A stretch of 5,605 nt of DNA from an uncultured Erysipelotrichaceae bacterium (lineage in GTDB: Bacteria > Bacillota_I > Bacilli_A > Erysipelotrichales > Erysipelotrichaceae): assembly GCA_937893225.1 (NCBI GenBank), contig CALBJM010000353.1, forward strand, positions 1 through 5,605, given 5' to 3'. Below, piece after piece: positions 1 through 5,452 of the stretch. Both the position numbers and the translations under genes were made by a program. A model generated the notes under the pieces. That model saw nothing but the letters and a program-made list of their open reading frames with translations. It was not told the origin of the DNA and ran no database searches. Numbering within the stretch: the first letter of the stretch is position 1; each line of letters begins with the position of its first letter.

Positions 1-1
1 A

Positions 2-313
2 AAGATTAAAAGGGGAATTGATTAAGTTTCTTGCTGACAAAATAAAAGAAGATATTGCCATCTTTACAATATCCTCTGTATACATGCCTTGAAAGCGAAT
101 AAAGCCAAATGCTGCAAATGGTGCAGCACCAAGCATGCATAACCAGCTTGTCATTTCTGTACCTAATCGATCTTTACATAAGAAATACAAGCCACACGCA
201 ATCATACAGGCAATAATAGAAAAGATACTTTGTCTTAGTGATAATCCCAAGAAAATACTTTCTGTGTAATCTCGTATTTCTTTGTTAATCTTGATTTCAA
301 AATTAGATTTCAT
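2..313 (-). CDS. PrgI-family conjugation membrane protein (partial, C-terminus outside window)
   Basis: This is a small inner-membrane subunit of the Gram-positive type IV secretion channel, normally encoded just before the VirB4 ATPase. I translated the minus strand by hand. It starts MKSNFEIKINKEIRDY, followed by two hydrophobic segments at about residues 25-46 and 54-72, and an FIRFQGMYTEDIV stretch. This architecture and these motifs are typical of PrgI-family proteins of Tn1549-like elements. About 104 codons are visible with no stop, so the gene continues past the left edge. The ATG at 313-311 has a GAGGA site at 322-326, spaced 8 nt. The start overlaps the end of the preceding 77-residue gene by 11 nt, which suggests translational coupling. 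The family call rests on recognition of the pattern and on the VirD4-Maff2-VirB6 context. The next gene is expected to be virB4, but it is not in the window. Confidence 0.85.
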   Translation of the reverse strand, partial: MKSNFEIKINKEIRDYTESIFLGLSLRQSIFSIIACMIACGLYFLCKDRLGTEMTSWLCMLGAAPFAAFGFIRFQGMYTEDIVKMAISSFILSARNLINSPFNL

Positions 314-536
314 CGTCAAAATCCTCATGAATGACATCTAATGAAATAGAAGATGCAAACAGGATGTTATCAACCGGAATAACCATCTTCCCACCATCAC
401 GACGAACAATGATCTTATCTTTTTCATGTTCTACTTTATACATCAATTTTTCTGTTAAAGGTAAAGTTGAAGATTCAACAATATCTAATGAATCTCCTGT
501 TTTTAATACTACTTTGTTTAATATATAATCTTTCAT
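303..536 (-). CDS. 77-residue protein of unknown function in the conjugation operon, upstream of PrgI
   Basis: I do not recognise this protein. It starts MKDYILNKVVLKTGDSL, looks beta-rich, contains a basic/hydrophobic stretch (KIIVRRDGGKMVIPVDNI, residues 41-58) and ends in an acidic tail (HEDFDDEI). It has no membrane segment and no signal peptide, so it is probably cytoplasmic. I chose the ATG at 536-534 because AAAGGA at 544-549 sits 7 nt upstream. A longer reading from the ATG at 608 would add 24 residues (cysteine- and tyrosine-rich) that are encoded by the terminator hairpin, and it lacks a good ribosome site. The stop overlaps the PrgI start by 11 nt, so the gene is tied to the conserved conjugation genes rather than to the accessory cassette upstream. 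It could be a regulator or a small accessory factor; nothing in the sequence decides this. Confidence 0.75.
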   Translation of the reverse strand: MKDYILNKVVLKTGDSLDIVESSTLPLTEKLMYKVEHEKDKIIVRRDGGKMVIPVDNILFASSISLDVIHEDFDDEI

Positions 537-563
537 TTCATGTTCCTTTCTTGCCAAAAAGGC

Positions 564-593
564 ATAATAAAAGCAGGAACAGTATGCTCCTGC
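564..593 (-). terminator. Intrinsic terminator after the accessory cassette
   Basis: On the minus strand an 8-bp stem (GCAGGAGC pairing with GTTCCTGC, one G-U) closes a 5-nt loop and is followed by TTTTATTAT. It lies between the acidic 81-residue gene and the 77-residue gene. Only about 15 nt separate the T-tract from the next Shine-Dalgarno site, so no complete promoter fits after it. It closes the accessory cassette, or acts as an attenuator for the PrgI-side genes. Confidence 0.75.
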
Positions 594-607
594 ATAATTA
601 CAAATCA

Positions 608-853
608 TTATTCTTCATATTCTTCTACTTGTAAAATTAAATCATCAGATCCATAACCATAGTTATCAGCTGGATTTTTATCTTCCCATTCACCTCGCAA
701 GCGAAGTATTTCCTCGCCCTCAGCCATACTAGAACCAATTTCATCAATAAAACTTTGTGCTTCATCTTCAGAATCAAATATTTCTTCATCCACAAAGTCA
801 TCTACAACTTCGCAAGTTTCTTGATCAAATAAAATAACTTTAAATTTTGACAT
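608..853 (-). CDS. Small, very acidic protein of unknown function
   Basis: This 81-residue protein is not a family I can name. By my count 27 residues are Asp or Glu and only 5 are Lys or Arg, giving a net charge near -22. It opens with a short beta-like stretch (SKFKVILFDQETCEVV), continues with an acidic helix-like segment (DSEDEAQSFIDEIGSS, residues 27-42), and ends DDLILQVEEYEE. There is no membrane segment or signal, so it should be cytoplasmic. GGAGG at 861-865, 7 nt before the ATG at 853, supports the start. It follows the coiled-coil membrane gene after 30 bp and precedes a terminator, so it is probably the last gene of the cassette transcript. The charge would fit a DNA-mimic or a partner of a basic protein, but that is speculation; a simple small hypothetical protein is equally possible. 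Confidence 0.8.
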   Translation of the reverse strand: MSKFKVILFDQETCEVVDDFVDEEIFDSEDEAQSFIDEIGSSMAEGEEILRLRGEWEDKNPADNYGYGSDDLILQVEEYEE

Positions 854-883
854 AACCTAGCCTCCACATCATGTATTTGATTT

Positions 884-1258
884 TTAATTCCATCTTTTAT
901 AAGCCATTTGTTGCCCAGCAACAGAACTGCCGTGTCGTAATCCATCAGACATTGTTAAATCCATAATAGAATCTTTTTGTTTATTTAATTCGCCTAAGTA
1001 ACCAATACGTCTCAATGCGATATTGTTTAGCTCTTGAATTTTTCTGTTTTCCATAGCAAGTTCTTTTACGCTTTCATTTAGCTGCTCTATTTTTTTATCC
1101 TTACTATTAGCAATTGAATATGCTGAAATTCCTGATAGTATAAGTATTCCAAATCTTTCTATAACTTGCACAGGATTCTCTTGGCAATATGCAATAATGT
1201 TATTCAATTTTTCATGAATACTACTTTTTATACTTGTGTATTTTTCATTTAACCTCAT
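884..1258 (-). CDS. Small one-TM coiled-coil protein, unknown function
   Basis: I do not recognise this 124-residue protein. An N-terminal charged helix (about 1-30) is followed by one probable membrane segment at about 33-50 (RFGILILSGISAYSIA is its core). A heptad-like coiled coil follows at about 53-80 (KKIEQLNESVKELAMENRK). The C-terminal tail reads GLRHGSSVAGQQMAYKRWN and looks like a short conserved motif with a basic/aromatic end. It is most likely a membrane-anchored, oligomeric protein. The ATG at 1258 has GAGGA 8 nt upstream, inside the preceding gene, and the two genes overlap by 14 nt. That overlap implies coupled synthesis and perhaps a complex with the glycine/alanine-rich membrane protein. 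Function is unknown; a structural partner, an anchor or an immunity-type protein are all possible. Confidence 0.85.
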   Translation of the reverse strand: MRLNEKYTSIKSSIHEKLNNIIAYCQENPVQVIERFGILILSGISAYSIANSKDKKIEQLNESVKELAMENRKIQELNNIALRRIGYLGELNKQKDSIMDLTMSDGLRHGSSVAGQQMAYKRWN

Positions 1259-1613
1259 CGTTGTTTTCCTCGCTGTTAAGTGTTCTTATTTTTTCTTTCA
1301 GTTTTGATTTTAATGACTTAGATACAGGATATTTATCAATTTTTCTGAACAAAGAATCCTTAGTTTCACCTCTCTTATACAATTCTTTAACAACTGCAGA
1401 AAAAATGGTATCAAATCCATATTCAGTTATTGCTTCACTAATTAAACCGATAATGCCTAAGGTTGCAATACCACCTATCATCCCTCCAGGTCCCAAAGCT
1501 GCTAAAGCAGCTGTAATTGCAGCTCCACCAGCTAATCCTGTAGCGCTTAATGCAACCATAAAGATCAATCCAGGAACTCCTAATGCTGCTATTTTACTAA
1601 CTATTTTATCCAT
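1245..1613 (-). CDS. Glycine/alanine-rich hydrophobic membrane protein, unknown function
   Basis: This 122-residue protein starts MDKIVSKIAALGVPGLIF. It has a long hydrophobic, Gly/Ala-rich region (about 8-60) containing ATGLAGGAAITAALAALGPG and MIGGIATLGIIGLIS. These read as two or three closely packed membrane helices with small-residue faces. Residues 64-110 form an amphipathic, Lys-rich part (FSAVVKELYKRGETKDSLF is central), and the tail is acidic. No cleavable signal is evident. A strong GAGGAGG site sits about 6 nt upstream of the ATG at 1613. The start overlaps the end of the MerR gene by 8 nt, and its own end overlaps the next gene by 14 nt. The gene is therefore a direct member of the regulator's operon. 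The hydrophobic hairpin plus basic amphipathic helix recalls pore-forming or membrane-permeabilising small proteins, but this is a physical resemblance only. I cannot assign a family. Confidence 0.85.
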   Translation of the reverse strand: MDKIVSKIAALGVPGLIFMVALSATGLAGGAAITAALAALGPGGMIGGIATLGIIGLISEAITEYGFDTIFSAVVKELYKRGETKDSLFRKIDKYPVSKSLKSKLKEKIRTLNSEENNDEVK

Positions 1614-2415
1614 TTTTGACCTCCTCTCGTTTTATATTTTCTTCGACCATTTCCTTAATGAATTCAATTATCCCTGGTTTCCCTAATATGAGCTCAAGGA
1701 TTCTATCTGTGCCTAATGTCATAAACCATTCAAAAGATAATAAATACAAATACTTTTCCATTTGATCTGTCTTTGAGAATTGTGAAGAGAAATAAGGCAC
1801 AAATTGCTTTTTTATTGAATTAAAAACATTTTGTACTAAATCGGATTTTGGATTTTCACCGTAACATTTAGATAATTGCTCATAAGAATCAATGATTAGT
1901 TCTCCTAAATGTTTGATATCTTCTAAATCAAATTTGGAATTGATACTTTCTCCAATTTGTAACAAGCTAAGTTCTGTATTATTCTCGGATTCAGGAGATA
2001 ATATTCCAGAAGCAAAATCATCTAAATTATTATCAAAATCTGATATATCAAAATTTTGAACTTTTTCAATATCATATAAACACTTCATCATTTCTGCTGC
2101 AATGATTTTATTTTCTAAATGTTTCTTTTGCCTTTTTAGTTCAACAATTTGGCTATCCAGAGCTTTTTTCCATTCAAAGTTTGAGTCCGATACCAATGTC
2201 TTTACTTGATCATTCGTGTATCCTAATTCTCTATATAACGCAATTTGTTGAATCTTAATAACATCAGAACTTGAATAAAGATTATATGCTTTTGCGCCTT
2301 TATGCTCGATTTTTGTTGGCTTAATAATGCCTCGTTCAATATAGTACTTAATTTCTCGAGTGGAGAGTCCTGTTTCTTTTGAAACCTCACTCAAAGTTCT
2401 GTACTTTTCCATCAT
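1606..2415 (-). CDS. MerR-family transcriptional regulator with TipAS-like C-terminal domain
   Basis: This is a DNA-binding regulator of about 269 residues. Residues 6-75 form a typical MerR winged helix-turn-helix: TLSEVSKETGLSTREIKYYI, then a wing, then LYSSSDVIKIQQIALYRELGYT. Residues 82-110 form the dimerisation coiled coil (QIVELKRQKKHLENKI is its core). Residues 155-265 are all-helical; the order of features (PKSDLVQNVF, then an aromatic FVPYFSS, then ELILGKPGIIEFIKEMVEEN) resembles the TipAS antibiotic-recognition domain of TipA-type regulators. That makes a small-molecule inducer likely, but the ligand is unknown. The start is ATG at 2415 or the adjacent ATG at 2412; a perfect AAGGAGG at 2421-2427 serves both. 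A longer frame from 2466 would begin inside the promoter. A dyad-bearing promoter directly upstream suggests autoregulation. The gene overlaps the next by 8 nt. Confidence 0.88.
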   Translation of the reverse strand: MMEKYRTLSEVSKETGLSTREIKYYIERGIIKPTKIEHKGAKAYNLYSSSDVIKIQQIALYRELGYTNDQVKTLVSDSNFEWKKALDSQIVELKRQKKHLENKIIAAEMMKCLYDIEKVQNFDISDFDNNLDDFASGILSPESENNTELSLLQIGESINSKFDLEDIKHLGELIIDSYEQLSKCYGENPKSDLVQNVFNSIKKQFVPYFSSQFSKTDQMEKYLYLLSFEWFMTLGTDRILELILGKPGIIEFIKEMVEENIKREEVKNG

Positions 2416-2420
2416 TGGCA

Positions 2421-2427
2421 CCTCCTT
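2421..2427 (-). promoter_or_regulatory. Ribosome binding site that fixes the MerR start
   Basis: A perfect AAGGAGG lies 5 nt before the ATG at 2415 and 8 nt before the ATG at 2412. It rules out the upstream in-frame ATG at 2466, which overlaps the -35 box. Confidence 0.8.
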
Positions 2428-2433
2428 AAATAA

Positions 2434-2463
2434 AAAATACATATAGCCCATATCGGCTGTCAA
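2434..2463 (-). promoter_or_regulatory. Promoter and MerR-type operator of the accessory cassette
   Basis: On the minus strand a consensus -35 box TTGACA (2463-2458) is followed by a -10-like TATTTT (2439-2434) with an 18-bp spacer. Between them, at 2445-2458, lies AGCCGATATGGGCT, a 14-bp palindrome with one mismatched central pair. A dyad placed inside the spacer, with the spacer at or above normal length, is the classic layout of promoters that MerR proteins activate by untwisting DNA. The MerR start codon is about 20 bp beyond the -10, so self-regulation of the whole cassette is the natural reading. The exact -10 is uncertain because the region is T-rich; shifting by one base gives a 19-bp spacer. 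Confidence 0.72.
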
Positions 2464-2472
2464 CATATTTTT

Positions 2473-3303
2473 TTAAAGACCCATCATTTCTTTAACAATC
2501 CGATCTGACATCTTGATTGTTCCTACAAGTACCAACATATTGAATATCAATTCTCCTATATAACTCCATATCATCGATACACTAGAAGCAGTTGAATCTA
2601 CGACTGGTGGACTTGACGCAAAGGCTGAAAAGATAATGCAGGAAAGAACAATAATAGCTCCTTCTAAACAAACTCCTGCATAACTTTTAATAAATGTAAA
2701 AGCTGTGTTTTGTGTGCTTTCTCCTGCAGCTGCTGCAAGTGGAATAGGTGATATAGCTGTATACATATACAGCTTAAAGAATCTTCCATAGACTGTTAGA
2801 ATCATTACAAAAGACAGGATTGTGATAAATATCGAGCCTAATAGTGTAACTGCCCATAGGGGAATGGATTCTAGAAAGCCTGTATTACTAACAGCATCTA
2901 CTATTTCTTGAGGTATAACTGTTTCATTGCTTACTCCTAGTCCTACAGTTTCTGTAATCGATTGGATGATGCCTTGTACAATTTCAAAAATCTTTGTCAT
3001 GAGTTCCATTCCATACATCACAAGACCTCTGGCAATAATGAATCTAAGAAATAACTTGAAAGCTTGTTCTGGTCGTTTTACATCTTGCCAGCTTGTACAG
3101 GTTCGAATAAGTCCCCATACAAAGAAAAGTACAAGAAGGGCAAGGCCAATAGCTTGTAATCCTTCATGTACTTTGACAATGATTTTCCAGATATCTCCAC
3201 CTTTAAAAGTTTCAGGAGATTCAGTCAGTAACAACCATATCTCAGCTAATTTTGAATTCCATGTGTTGATAGCACTAGTCAGGTTGTCGATGATTCCATT
3301 CAT
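2473..3303 (-). CDS. VirB6-like conjugal transfer membrane protein (CD1112-type)
   Basis: This polytopic inner-membrane protein of the mating-pair channel has 276 residues. Hydrophobic segments lie at about 50-67, 83-97, 148-172, 178-192, 207-229 and 248-262. The segment RFFKLYMYTAISPIPLAAAA (174-193), followed by GESTQNTAFTFIKSYAGVCL, is the signature I associate with VirB6/TrbL-like proteins of Clostridia conjugative transposons. The family is thought to form part of the DNA path through the membrane, next to VirB4 and VirD4. The ATG at 3303-3301 has a weak GGTGAT site just upstream, and 14 nt separate it from the Maff2 gene. Directly after its stop, at the position where PrgI-side genes usually follow, comes a new promoter and four accessory genes. 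The gene looks intact. Confidence 0.88.
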   Translation of the reverse strand: MNGIIDNLTSAINTWNSKLAEIWLLLTESPETFKGGDIWKIIVKVHEGLQAIGLALLVLFFVWGLIRTCTSWQDVKRPEQAFKLFLRFIIARGLVMYGMELMTKIFEIVQGIIQSITETVGLGVSNETVIPQEIVDAVSNTGFLESIPLWAVTLLGSIFITILSFVMILTVYGRFFKLYMYTAISPIPLAAAAGESTQNTAFTFIKSYAGVCLEGAIIVLSCIIFSAFASSPPVVDSTASSVSMIWSYIGELIFNMLVLVGTIKMSDRIVKEMMGL

Positions 3304-3317
3304 GTAAAATCACCACA

Positions 3318-3623
3318 CTAACCAACAATAATATTTAAAATCTCTTTGGCAAAGGTAATTACAATTCCACCAGCAACTGTCATAAATCCATTGGCTCTTT
3401 GACTTGGATCGTGGCTCTTTAAGGATAAGCCTACCTGTACAATTCCAAATCCTAATAGAATCATTCCAATCGCTCGAATGAGTCCAAACATAAAATCACT
3501 GAAGTTATTGACTACAGTGACTGGATCATTGGCTGCATAAATTGGTGTAGTAAAGTTTGTAATAAATACCAGTGCCATATAGGCAAAGAGTAATACTTTT
3601 CTAATTGTTTGTACTTTCTTCAT
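3318..3623 (-). CDS. Maff2-family small integral membrane protein with signal peptide
   Basis: This 101-residue protein is a conserved small component of Tn1549-like conjugation operons, always near VirD4 and VirB6. Residues 1-30 look like a Sec signal peptide: a basic start (MKKVQTIRKV), a hydrophobic core, and a likely cleavage after IYA before ANDP. The mature part has two hydrophobic segments at about 45-66 and 80-100, separated by the hydrophilic LKSHDPSQRANG loop that I associate with the Maff2 family. Signal peptide plus two membrane helices and this operon position resemble VirB2-type pilin subunits, but that role is inference. I chose ATG at 3623: AAGGAG at 3634-3639 is 10 nt upstream. 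The in-frame TTG at 3632 is only 1 nt from that site. The gene overlaps the VirD4 end by 23 nt. Confidence 0.85.
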   Translation of the reverse strand: MKKVQTIRKVLLFAYMALVFITNFTTPIYAANDPVTVVNNFSDFMFGLIRAIGMILLGFGIVQVGLSLKSHDPSQRANGFMTVAGGIVITFAKEILNIIVG

Positions 3624-5385
3624 TTTCTTCAATCTCCTTTAAATAATTTTCTGTTTCTTCTGCATCTAATAATTCATATTCATTGTCTGTAAGAAGGATG
3701 TTTTGCCAATCTTCAATGAAATGATGTACCTGACCATGAATATACGGTTCACGACCACCATCTAGTGTTTGTTTGATATTTGGATGCTTCAGTAAATCAT
3801 ATTTTTTATCTTTAATAGGGCGTTCGCCCTTAATAAAAAGAAGTCCATAATTGTTATCTAACAATCGAACTTCATCTGCCGTTAATAATTCTCTTCCAGT
3901 TTGTTGATAATTGGTGGAATAGTTTCCACTATGACCACTTGACTTGCCATACGTGGTTGTATCCAATGTTTCTTTACCAAGCAGTTCACTAATGTATTTA
4001 TGTGTGCTTTGTTCATTGCCACCAAGATAATATGTTTCATCACAGTTACCTAAAATGGATTCCCAGCTATCTTTGTATAAAGCTTTAATCTGTGCTAGGT
4101 TCTGCAAAATGATAGATACAAAGATTTGCCTTGGTCGCATCGTTGAAAGTAACTTGTCAAATTCATCAGGAAGAGCAACATTGGCAAATTCATCCATTAA
4201 GAAATGGACAGGTACAGGAAGTTCTCCACCATGTACATAATCCGCCTGATAATAAAGCATTTGAAACAATTGGGTATACAACATTCCAACAATAAAATTG
4301 AATGTTGAATCATTGTCAGGAATAATCGCAAACAAAGCTGTTTTTCTTTCTCCAATCTGTTCCAGTTCCATCTCATCATATTTGGTTAAGGATGCCAGTT
4401 CTTCCAAATTAAAAGCAGCAAGTCTTACACCAACCGAAATCAAAATAGATTTGGCGGTTTTACCTGCTGCTTGTTTATAGATTTTATATTGTTTTAAAGC
4501 TAAAGAGTTAGAATCAATCATTTCCAGTCTTTTAAATAACTCGTCTAATGGACTTTCATAATCTTCTTCATCTTCTTTAACTTCGGCATAATTGAGCATT
4601 TCCATGACCATAGTAAAGTTCTGCTCATCTTCTGGTGCATAATGGTATAGATACAACATCAATGCTTCCAATAGTGCTGTTTCGCTTTTTTCCCAGAAGG
4701 GATCATTAGTAGAAGAACCTTTAGGTGTTGTATTACGAATCAGATTGGTAATTAATTTGAGTACATCTTTGTCACTTTGAATATAGTGGAAAGGGTTGTA
4801 GCCTAAAGATTTAGACATATCGATCAGATCAATTACTTTAATGACATATCCGTTATCTTCTAACAAATGTCCAACACTACGTATGATTTCACCTTTAGGA
4901 TCCAATACGACAAAACTTGTATTGCATTGCATGATGTTTGGCTTGGCATAAAATCTTGTTTTACCAGCACCAGAGCCACCAATCACTACTGTATTTAAAT
5001 TTCTTCGATGTTTTTTTCCATCTAATCCCATTCGTACATTCTGTGAAAAGACTTTGTTGGTAAAATAGTCTTTATTGGCATACTTCTTACATACCGCATT
5101 GGGGTTTGCCCATTTTGCTGAACCATATTCTTCCGTTCGTCTATAGTTCTTTGCTGAAGATAAGTACATTCCAATGCCTAGAACATACACAATCAGAAAG
5201 ATACCGATTGTTTTAAATGTTGAATCTGTCCACTGAATAGAAAACGGATGATTTAAAGCTTCACTCAAATAGGGAAGTGCATGAATTAATCCTTTATCCA
5301 TATAAGGTGCAATTAGTAAGGCAAGCCAAATCGTTGGTATCAGTAATAAGCCTAAAAACAAATATTCATCTTTTCGTTTATCTAT
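3601..5385 (-). CDS. VirD4-like type IV coupling protein ATPase (TraG/TraD family, CD1115-type)
   Basis: This is the coupling protein that brings the relaxase-bound DNA strand to the secretion channel and powers its transfer. Two N-terminal membrane segments (about 10-28 and 56-78) are followed by a cytoplasmic ATPase domain. Its motifs include EEYGSAKWAN, Walker A GGSGAGKT (about 136-143), VVLDPKGE (159-166), Walker B FLMDEFANV (395-403) and ILQNLAQIK (426-434). The C-terminus is acidic. The length of 594 residues is normal for the family. Canonical starts give TTG at 5361 without a ribosome site, and a protein missing the usual basic N-terminus. AAGGAG at 5395-5400 instead points, 9 nt on, to ATA at 5385, giving MDKRKDEYLFLGLL, which matches the expected charged start. 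An in-frame TAG lies just upstream of the ribosome site. The family is certain; the start codon is not. Confidence 0.93.
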   Translation of the reverse strand: MDKRKDEYLFLGLLLIPTIWLALLIAPYMDKGLIHALPYLSEALNHPFSIQWTDSTFKTIGIFLIVYVLGIGMYLSSAKNYRRTEEYGSAKWANPNAVCKKYANKDYFTNKVFSQNVRMGLDGKKHRRNLNTVVIGGSGAGKTRFYAKPNIMQCNTSFVVLDPKGEIIRSVGHLLEDNGYVIKVIDLIDMSKSLGYNPFHYIQSDKDVLKLITNLIRNTTPKGSSTNDPFWEKSETALLEALMLYLYHYAPEDEQNFTMVMEMLNYAEVKEDEEDYESPLDELFKRLEMIDSNSLALKQYKIYKQAAGKTAKSILISVGVRLAAFNLEELASLTKYDEMELEQIGERKTALFAIIPDNDSTFNFIVGMLYTQLFQMLYYQADYVHGGELPVPVHFLMDEFANVALPDEFDKLLSTMRPRQIFVSIILQNLAQIKALYKDSWESILGNCDETYYLGGNEQSTHKYISELLGKETLDTTTYGKSSGHSGNYSTNYQQTGRELLTADEVRLLDNNYGLLFIKGERPIKDKKYDLLKHPNIKQTLDGGREPYIHGQVHHFIEDWQNILLTDNEYELLDAEETENYLKEIEENEESTNN

Positions 5386-5394
5386 AAATATCAG

Positions 5395-5400
5395 CTCCTT
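5395..5400 (-). promoter_or_regulatory. Ribosome binding site pointing to an ATA start for VirD4
   Basis: AAGGAG here is the only good Shine-Dalgarno site near the VirD4 N-terminus. No ATG, GTG or TTG in the VirD4 frame lies 5-12 nt downstream. The in-frame codon at 9 nt spacing is ATA (5385-5383). An out-of-frame ATG inside the N-terminal region hits a stop after five codons. Confidence 0.6.
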
Positions 5401-5410
5401 TCTCTATAAA

Positions 5411-5437
5411 CAAAAAAGCAACCCCTAAAGGATTGCT
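5411..5437 (-). terminator. Intrinsic terminator immediately upstream of VirD4
   Basis: On the minus strand AGCAATCC pairs with GGGTTGCT (8 bp, one T-G pair) around a 5-nt loop, followed by TTTTTTG. It ends the transcript of the gene at 5453-5605. The VirD4 ribosome site begins only 10 nt after the T-tract, so no separate promoter fits between them, and VirD4 must be expressed by read-through or regulated antitermination. Confidence 0.85.
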
Positions 5438-5452
5438 AAAAAATTAATGCTT

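Noticed and set aside
537..608. N-terminal extension of the 77-residue gene to the ATG at 608
   Set aside because: The extra 24 residues are encoded by the terminator hairpin and are unusually rich in Cys and Tyr. The ATG at 536 has a well-placed ribosome site.
1245..1613. Circular bacteriocin (AS-48-like) identity for the Gly/Ala-rich protein
   Set aside because: The hydrophobic and Lys-rich composition is similar, but the protein is longer, has an acidic tail, and lacks the neighbouring maturation and export genes.
884..1613. Classical toxin-antitoxin pair
   Set aside because: Both proteins look membrane-bound and neither resembles a known antitoxin; the overlap alone is not enough to make this call.
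1234..1686. 150-codon open frame on the plus strand
   Set aside because: It is antisense to the Gly/Ala-rich membrane gene and the ends of its neighbours. Its proline/alanine-rich product mirrors the Gly/Ala-rich codons, and it has no supporting ribosome site or domain.
2416..2466. Longer MerR protein from the ATG at 2466
   Set aside because: This ATG overlaps the -35 box, has no ribosome site, and would add residues not typical of the MerR N-terminus.
2927..3307. 126-codon plus-strand frame opposite VirB6
   Set aside because: It is a shadow of the VirB6 coding strand with no recognisable protein features.
3624..3632. TTG start for the Maff2 protein
   Set aside because: It is 1 nt from the ribosome site; ATG at 3623 has workable spacing.
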